DNA of 28,652 bases from an uncultured Pedobacter sp. (GTDB lineage: Bacteria; Bacteroidota; Bacteroidia; Sphingobacteriales; Sphingobacteriaceae), in assembly GCA_946478755.1 (NCBI GenBank), contig CAMLDJ010000039.1, positions 1 to 28,652 of the forward strand, read 5' to 3'. Positions 23,974-28,652 of this stretch are shown here, piece by piece. The notes under the pieces are model-generated. The model was not told the origin of the DNA. It did not search any database and saw only the letters and a list, made by a program, of their open reading frames with translations. Made by a program: the position numbers and the translations under genes. Numbering within the stretch: position 1 is the stretch's first letter; every line of letters begins with the position of its first letter.

Positions 23974-24846
23974 ATGGGAAGCATCATAGAATTTATAGGA
24001 AATACCCCTTTAGTTGAAATCAACAAGCTAAATCCGAACCCCAATGTAAAGCTCTTCGCAAAACTGGAGGGAAATAATCCCGGTGGAAGTGTGAAAGACC
24101 GCGCAGCCTTAAACATGATCCGCACTGCTATAGAGCGGGGCGACATCAAAAAAGGCACCCGCTTAATTGAAGCTACAAGCGGCAATACCGGCATTGCACT
24201 CGCCATGATTGCCAGTATATACAATCTTGAGATTGAACTGGTCATGCCCGCCAGCTCTACAAGGGAGCGGACCCTGACCATGGAGGCTTTTGGTGCTAAA
24301 GTAACTTTATTGGATTCTATAGAGATCTGCCGTGATTATGCGGAGGAACAACGTGATAAAAATGGCTATTTTTTACTGGATCAATTTGCCAATCCTGATA
24401 ACTACCTGGCCCATTATAAAACTACAGGCCCTGAAATCTGGCGCGATACCAATCATCAGGTAACTCACCTGGTCAGTTCTATGGGTACCACGGGAAGTAT
24501 CATGGGAAACTCCATGTATTTAAAAGAGCAAAACCCGGCCATACAGATCGTCGGCTGTCAGCCAACAGAAGAGTCTTCCATTCCCGGGATCCGCAGATGG
24601 CCGGCAGCCTATCTTCCAAAAATATTTGATGCAAGCAGGGTAGACCGTGTGATGGATGTTTCCCAACAGGAGGCTACAGAAAAAGCACGGCAGCTGGCGA
24701 AAGTGGAAGGAATATTTGCGGGAATGAGCAGTGGCGGTGCACTGGCCTGCGCCTTAAGGCTTGCAGAAGAACTGGAATCGGGGCTTATTGTCTTCATTGC
24801 CTGTGATCGGGGCGACAGATATTTAAGCAGTGATTTGTTTGGGTAG
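23974..24846 (+). CDS. cysM: Cysteine synthase B (O-acetylserine sulfhydrylase)
   Basis: This 290-residue PLP enzyme has the internal aldimine Lys41 in NNPGGSVKDRAALNMI and the substrate loop EATSGNTGIALAM (67-79). The phosphate-binding turn SSMGTTGSIMG and the closing FAGMSSGGALA are also present. PTEESSIPGIRRWP near 200 is the CysM-type signature that separates it from CysK. It converts O-acetylserine and sulfide (or thiosulfate) to cysteine. It follows cysE by two bases, completing a two-gene cysteine operon. All catalytic features are intact. Confidence 0.93.
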   Translation: MGSIIEFIGNTPLVEINKLNPNPNVKLFAKLEGNNPGGSVKDRAALNMIRTAIERGDIKKGTRLIEATSGNTGIALAMIASIYNLEIELVMPASSTRERTLTMEAFGAKVTLLDSIEICRDYAEEQRDKNGYFLLDQFANPDNYLAHYKTTGPEIWRDTNHQVTHLVSSMGTTGSIMGNSMYLKEQNPAIQIVGCQPTEESSIPGIRRWPAAYLPKIFDASRVDRVMDVSQQEATEKARQLAKVEGIFAGMSSGGALACALRLAEELESGLIVFIACDRGDRYLSSDLFG

Positions 24847-24865
24847 CCTTAATGTGCTATTTTTG
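24834..24865 (+). promoter_or_regulatory. Promoter of the EnvC-like gene
   Basis: TATTTTTG at 24858-24865 fits TAnnTTTG, and TTTG at 24834-24837 lies 20 bases upstream as a -33 element, inside the end of cysM. Only 8 bases separate the box from the ATG, so the leader is very short. Confidence 0.6.
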
Positions 24866-24873
24866 ATTACACA

Positions 24874-26127
24874 ATGAACCTACAGAGATTACTTTTATTA
24901 TTCGTTTTTATTCTCTTTACTGCTACAGCTTTTGGGCAAACCAGTGCTGAGCTAAAAAGAAGCAAAGAAGCGATACAGCGCGAAATTGATATGCTGCAAA
25001 GAAATCTCAATGAGACTTCCAGCAACAAACGATTGACCCTGGGACAGATCCGGGCGGTCAGTGCTAAAATCAGGCTCATGCAGAATAAGATCGCGGTAAT
25101 CAATTCAGAGGTAAAGCAGCTGGATAACCAGATCCATGAGAACACCAATGAAGTGCATTCTCTGAAAAGTCAGCTCGGGCAGTTAAAAAATGAATACGCC
25201 GGAATGGTGCGCTTTGCACAGCGAAATAAGAACGCTTACGATAAGATGATGTTTATATTCGCTTCAGAGAGTTTTAATCAGGCGTACAAGCGCATCAAGT
25301 ACTTCCAGCAATTTGGTCAGTACCGTAAAAAGCAGGCCGACTATATTCAGGGTACCCGTAAAAACATTGAGTATAAGATCGTCGTACTGGATAAAAATCT
25401 GAAAGAGAAAAGTAACCTGTTAACAGAACAACAACAGGAAAAAGTGAAGCTGGGGAGGAATAAGACTGAACAGGCACAAATGCTTAGCCGGATCAAGAGC
25501 CAGGAAAAACAATTCAGACAGGACATCGCTGCACGCAAGCGCAAGCAGGCAGAGATAGACCGGGCCATTCGTTCAGCCATTCAGCGGGAAATTGAACTGG
25601 CACGTCAACAGGCTGAAGCGGCTGAGCGGCTTGCTGCGCTGAAGGCCATCGCGGAGGGGAAACCGGTACCTGTTACCAGGGAAAAAAGCACCAGTAACTA
25701 TTTAACCGCATCGCCGGAATCAGCTAAACTGTCGGCAGGATTCGATAATAACAGGGGGCGCTTACCCTGGCCTGTTGGGCGCTACTCCATAGTAGAACGG
25801 TTTGGTAACCATACCGAAGGCCAGGCGCATTATACCAACGACGGCATAAATATACTGACTGACCAGGGGGCTGCTGTTAAAGCCGTATTTGAAGGTGATG
25901 TGCTGTTCGTAAGGGAGCTCTATGGAACTTACATTGTAGCTTTACGCCATGGTGAATATTTTACGATCTACCAGAATTTAAAGACCGTGAATGTGGCTAA
26001 GGGCAATAAAGTAGACACAAAGCAGATTCTAGGTGTGGTTGCGGCCAGGGAAGACGGTCCGGTACTGCATTTCGAGATTATGCGGGGACAGACCAAGCTT
26101 AATCCCGAAGCCTGGATTGCGAAATAG
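24874..26127 (+). CDS. Murein hydrolase activator EnvC-like (degenerate LytM/M23 domain)
   Basis: The 417-residue protein has a signal peptide (cleavage after TAFG, residue 21), a long Gln/Lys/Glu-rich coiled coil (about 24-255) and a C-terminal LytM fold (about 300-417). In active M23 enzymes the zinc ligands are in HxxxD and HxH. Here the first motif reads NDGIN and the second VLH, and the YxHL turn is YQNL, so most ligands are lost. That pattern, plus coiled coil then LytM, is what EnvC has: it activates cell-wall amidases at division rather than cutting glycan itself. It acts in the periplasm. It has its own promoter and is followed 33 bases later by a pseudouridine synthase gene. The role is inferred from architecture. 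Confidence 0.85.
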   Translation: MNLQRLLLLFVFILFTATAFGQTSAELKRSKEAIQREIDMLQRNLNETSSNKRLTLGQIRAVSAKIRLMQNKIAVINSEVKQLDNQIHENTNEVHSLKSQLGQLKNEYAGMVRFAQRNKNAYDKMMFIFASESFNQAYKRIKYFQQFGQYRKKQADYIQGTRKNIEYKIVVLDKNLKEKSNLLTEQQQEKVKLGRNKTEQAQMLSRIKSQEKQFRQDIAARKRKQAEIDRAIRSAIQREIELARQQAEAAERLAALKAIAEGKPVPVTREKSTSNYLTASPESAKLSAGFDNNRGRLPWPVGRYSIVERFGNHTEGQAHYTNDGINILTDQGAAVKAVFEGDVLFVRELYGTYIVALRHGEYFTIYQNLKTVNVAKGNKVDTKQILGVVAAREDGPVLHFEIMRGQTKLNPEAWIAK

Positions 26128-26140
26128 CAAACAAAAGCCT

Positions 26141-26148
26141 TACCTTCG
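26141..26148 (+). promoter_or_regulatory. Candidate -7 box of the truC-like gene
   Basis: TACCTTCG, one base off TAnnTTTG, lies 12 bases before the ATG and 13 bases after the preceding stop. The sequence just downstream (CTGCAAAAAA) resembles that after the tRNA-Glu box (CAGCGCAAAAAA). Confidence 0.4.
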
Positions 26149-26160
26149 CTGCAAAAAATA

Positions 26161-26838
26161 ATGCTTGAAATTGTATATCTGGATGATCACTTAATTGCGA
26201 TCAACAAACCTCATGGCTTATTGGTACACCGTTCATCCATCGCAAATGACGCCAAGGAATTTGCCCTGCAGCTGTTAAGGGACCAGGTGAACAGGCATGT
26301 TAGTCCGGTGCACAGGTTAGATAGGAAAACCGGAGGACTCTTGCTATTCGCTTTTGAGAAGGATGTAGAGATCGCCATGAAGCAGCAGTTCATGAATGGA
26401 GCCGTGCAAAAGAAGTACCTTGCTGTATTGCGCGGACATGCGCCAGATCAGCTGGATATTGATTATCCACTAGCCAAAGAAAATGGTACCCTTCAGGAAG
26501 CATTCACCTCATTTGTTACCTTAAAAAGAGCCGAGCTCGATATTGCTTTTGGAAAACACTCAACTTCCAGGTATTCACTGGTTGAAGCCAGTCCCACCAC
26601 AGGGCGGATGCATCAGCTGCGAAAGCATTTTGCGCATATATTCTATCCAATCATAGGGGATAGAAAACATGGCTGCAACAAGCAGAATAAGTTCTTTAAG
26701 GAGCAGTGGGAAATGACCACAATGCTGCTTCACGCTTCTGAATTGAGGTTTATACATCCTGTTACCCGCAAAGAAGTTCATTTGCAAGCGACTGTCCAAT
26801 CCGAATTTTTAAGGGTTTTCGAGCTGATGGGATGGTAG
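26161..26838 (+). CDS. truC: RluA-family pseudouridine synthase, TruC-like
   Basis: The 225-residue protein has no S4 domain and begins directly with the catalytic fold (LDDHLIAINKPHGLLVH). The catalytic Asp54 lies in VHRLDRKTGGLLLFA, and the later TGRMHQLRKHFAHI and PIIGDRKHGCNKQN match the family. Short, S4-less RluA proteins with this HGCNKQN-like segment are typically TruC, which makes pseudouridine 65 in certain tRNAs, but an rRNA target cannot be excluded. Placement between a cell-wall gene and dnaA gives no further clue. A variant -7 box lies 12 bases upstream. Confidence 0.88.
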   Translation: MLEIVYLDDHLIAINKPHGLLVHRSSIANDAKEFALQLLRDQVNRHVSPVHRLDRKTGGLLLFAFEKDVEIAMKQQFMNGAVQKKYLAVLRGHAPDQLDIDYPLAKENGTLQEAFTSFVTLKRAELDIAFGKHSTSRYSLVEASPTTGRMHQLRKHFAHIFYPIIGDRKHGCNKQNKFFKEQWEMTTMLLHASELRFIHPVTRKEVHLQATVQSEFLRVFELMGW

Positions 26839-26859
26839 CACGCTAGCATTCGGAAAGAG

Positions 26860-26868
26860 TTATCCACA
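26860..26868 (+). promoter_or_regulatory. Perfect DnaA box upstream of dnaA
   Basis: TTATCCACA matches the consensus DnaA-binding box exactly and lies about 170 bases before the dnaA start in a 195-base intergenic gap. It could serve dnaA autoregulation or belong to an origin region. I found no second perfect box in this gap, so an origin is not demonstrated here. Confidence 0.7.
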
Positions 26869-27033
26869 GCCAAAAGTAGCGATCTGTTTTTTATTCTTTT
26901 GCTGCTGAATGAGTTATAAAAAAGCTCAGATTTTCCTTCCGGATGTTAGTAAAATTTTACCATCTTCGCACTCCCAAAACGATCGGTCAATCCTTCGTTT
27001 TATTAGTATAACCGTAAAACATTAAAGAAAGAT

Positions 27034-28464
27034 ATGCAAATGACTTGTACACAAGTGTGGAATAACTGTCTCCAAATTATAAAGGATAATATCCCCGTCC
27101 AGAGCTTTAAAACCTGGTTCGAACCGATATCAGCCCTTAAGCTGGAAGACAGGGTTTTAACTGTACAGGTTCCAAGTTTATTCTTTTATGAATGGCTGGA
27201 AGAACATTATGTTGGCTTGTTGCGTAAAACCGTAAAACAGCAATTGGGTGATGAAGGACGTCTGGAGTACAATATTGTAGTTGATAAATCAACAAACGGA
27301 GCTTTACCGTATACAACCAATATGCCTTCAAACGGTAATGGATCAACCAACAGGAAGCAATCGATGCCGGTACCGGTAAACATCAACAGGGATATTAAAA
27401 ACCCATTTGTAATTCCGGGACTGAAAAAGATGAATGTAGACCCGCAGTTGAATCCAAGTTATACATTCGAGGCTTATGTAGAGGGCGACTGCAATCGTCT
27501 GGCACGTTCGGCCGGATACGCCGTAGCGGCAAAGCCAGGTGCAACATCATTTAACCCCTTAATGATCTACGGATCTTCGGGTTTAGGTAAAACCCATCTT
27601 GCACAGGCCATCGGTAACGAGATCAGAACAAACCTGCCGGATAAATTAGTCATCTATGTATCCTGCGAGAAGTTCTGCCAGCAGTTTGTAGAGTCATTGA
27701 AAAACAATACGATTAATGATTTTGTGAACTTTTACCAGGCCATGGATGTGATCATTATGGATGATGTGCATAACTTTGCAGGAAAAGAAAAAACCCAGGA
27801 CATCTTCTTTCACATTTTTAACCATTTGCACCAGTCGGGCAAGCAGATCATCATTACCTCAGATAAGGCACCAAAAGACCTGTCTGGTTTAGAAGAACGT
27901 TTGCTAAGCCGTTTCAAATGGGGACTTTCTGCAGATCTTCAGGTTCCAGAACTGGAAACAAGAATTGCCATCCTGAGAAAGAAAATGTATGCTGATGGTA
28001 TTGACCTGCCGGATGAGGTAGTGGAGTACGTTGCACACAATATCGACAATAACGTCAGGGAACTGGAAGGAGCGATGGTCTCGTTGCTGGCGCAGTCTAC
28101 CATGAACAGGAAAGAGATAGATCTTCAACTGGCCAAATCTATGCTTAAAAACTTTATTAAGCATACGACCAAGGAAGTTTCTATGGATTACATACAGAAA
28201 TTGGTTTGCGATTATTTTGAAGTCCCTGTGCACTTGCTTAAAGCCCCAACCCGCAAACGTGAGGTCGTGCAGGCCCGTCAGATCTCTATGTATCTTGCAA
28301 AGGGGATGACCAAAAGTTCCTTAAAAACAATAGGTGCATTTTTTGGAGGAAGGGACCATTCAACTGTAATTTATGCCTGCCAAACGGTGGAAGATCTAAT
28401 TCAGACAGATAAGAAATTCAGGGCATACGTTCAGGATATCGAAAAGAAATTAAAGATGAGCTAA
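27034..28464 (+). CDS. dnaA: Chromosomal replication initiator protein DnaA
   Basis: The 476-residue protein has all DnaA domains. Domain I (about 1-75) contains SFKTWFEPISAL. A variable linker (85-140) is rich in Asn and Ser. The AAA+ domain has Walker A YGSSGLGKTHLA (179-190), Walker B VIIMDDVHNF (239-248) and the box VII segment LLSRFKWGL. The C-terminal DNA-binding domain carries the signature GRDHSTVIYACQ (439-450). It binds DnaA boxes and melts the origin in its ATP form. A perfect box lies upstream. The gene has no SD sequence, as usual in this phylum, and is followed by a weak 5-bp hairpin (AGGCT/AGCCT, 28464-28480) and then a tRNA gene. Confidence 0.97.
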   Translation: MQMTCTQVWNNCLQIIKDNIPVQSFKTWFEPISALKLEDRVLTVQVPSLFFYEWLEEHYVGLLRKTVKQQLGDEGRLEYNIVVDKSTNGALPYTTNMPSNGNGSTNRKQSMPVPVNINRDIKNPFVIPGLKKMNVDPQLNPSYTFEAYVEGDCNRLARSAGYAVAAKPGATSFNPLMIYGSSGLGKTHLAQAIGNEIRTNLPDKLVIYVSCEKFCQQFVESLKNNTINDFVNFYQAMDVIIMDDVHNFAGKEKTQDIFFHIFNHLHQSGKQIIITSDKAPKDLSGLEERLLSRFKWGLSADLQVPELETRIAILRKKMYADGIDLPDEVVEYVAHNIDNNVRELEGAMVSLLAQSTMNRKEIDLQLAKSMLKNFIKHTTKEVSMDYIQKLVCDYFEVPVHLLKAPTRKREVVQARQISMYLAKGMTKSSLKTIGAFFGGRDHSTVIYACQTVEDLIQTDKKFRAYVQDIEKKLKMS

Positions 28465-28547
28465 GGCTTATCTTTAGCCTAAATGCAACAGGATCAGAAT
28501 GATCCCGAAAGACTGCGTTCGTCGCCTTAAAAACTTTCAAAGAAAAA

Positions 28548-28578
28548 TTTGGACGATTAAAACAGAATACTACCTTTG
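28548..28578 (+). promoter_or_regulatory. Promoter of the tRNA-Glu gene
   Basis: TTTG at 28548-28551 and TACCTTTG at 28571-28578 are separated by 19 bases, matching the Bacteroidota -33/-7 consensus well. The tRNA begins 20 bases after the -7 box. Confidence 0.75.
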
Positions 28579-28598
28579 CAGCGCAAAAAAGGCATATT

Positions 28599-28652
28599 GG
28601 CCCGTTCGTCTAGGGGTGAGGACGCCAGATTTTCATTCTGGAAACAGGGGTT
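28599..28652 (+). tRNA. tRNA-Glu (anticodon TTC), 3' end cut by window
   Basis: The sequence starts GGCCCGTTCGTCTAGGGGTG, the typical 5' acceptor arm and D arm of a bacterial tRNA-Glu. The anticodon stem CCAGA/TCTGG encloses the loop TTTTCAT, whose middle triplet TTC reads GAA/GAG. The T arm begins (CAGGGGTT) where the window ends, so the acceptor 3' strand is missing. It probably opens a tRNA transcript that continues downstream. Confidence 0.92.

Noticed and set aside
26839..27033. Replication origin in the gap before dnaA
   Set aside because: Only one perfect DnaA box is present and there is no box cluster next to an A+T-rich unwinding region. An origin cannot be claimed from this window.
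28464..28480. AGGCT/AGCCT hairpin after dnaA as a terminator
   Set aside because: The stem is only 5 bp and no T run follows, so termination there is not supported.

Overview
The window looks like a piece of a Bacteroidota chromosome, most probably Sphingobacteriaceae (Pedobacter/Mucilaginibacter type). Three things point there. First, several genes carry the Bacteroidota promoter -7 box TAnnTTTG, or the close variant TACCTTCG, and almost no start has a Shine-Dalgarno sequence. Second, the protein families fit: a Bacteroidota-style DnaA, a DUF3606 miniature protein, a YtxH protein and a coiled-coil EnvC-like protein. Third, the secreted proteins are small and low-complexity. The window ends inside a tRNA-Glu gene just after dnaA.

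Layout. Bases 1-7829 hold the end of an exopolysaccharide/O-antigen locus. On the + strand a tightly packed run encodes a partial glycosyltransferase, a Wzy/WaaL-like membrane protein, an unusual DSD-containing transferase, two GT2-type transferases and a GT4 transferase. Facing it on the - strand are a WcaJ-type polyprenyl-phosphate sugar-phosphate transferase and a WecG/TagA (GT26) transferase. Together these can start a lipid-linked repeat unit, extend it and polymerise it. Bases 8348-10262 hold a DUF3606 miniature protein, a single-domain response regulator and a convergent soluble PAS histidine kinase. Bases 10738-12661 hold small stress- or envelope-type proteins: a DTT-rich lipoprotein, a basic DTT-repeat secreted peptide, a very acidic disordered protein and a YtxH protein. 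A strong terminator follows the acidic gene.

Bases 12875-15826 form a two-gene unit: a fucose-isomerase-like protein followed by a DUF3748 (YidR-like) beta-propeller. Next come a convergent L,D-transpeptidase-like protein, an XRE-like regulator, an intergenic stretch with a + strand promoter box and a textbook terminator (candidate small RNA), and an uncharacterised protein with kinase-fold motifs. From 18669 to the end every recognised gene is on the + strand: LLM flavin oxidoreductase, PAP2 phosphatase, DUF763 protein, dGTPase, cysE-cysM, EnvC-like protein, TruC-like pseudouridine synthase, dnaA and tRNA-Glu. A perfect DnaA box lies upstream of dnaA.

The parts most worth a second look are the candidate small RNA at about 17277-17425, the kinase-like orphan beside it, the DUF763 protein, the sugar-isomerase/propeller pair and the divergent DTT-repeat secreted proteins. 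I saw no CRISPR array, transposase or complete mobile element. All function calls come from reading motifs by eye; no database search was run.
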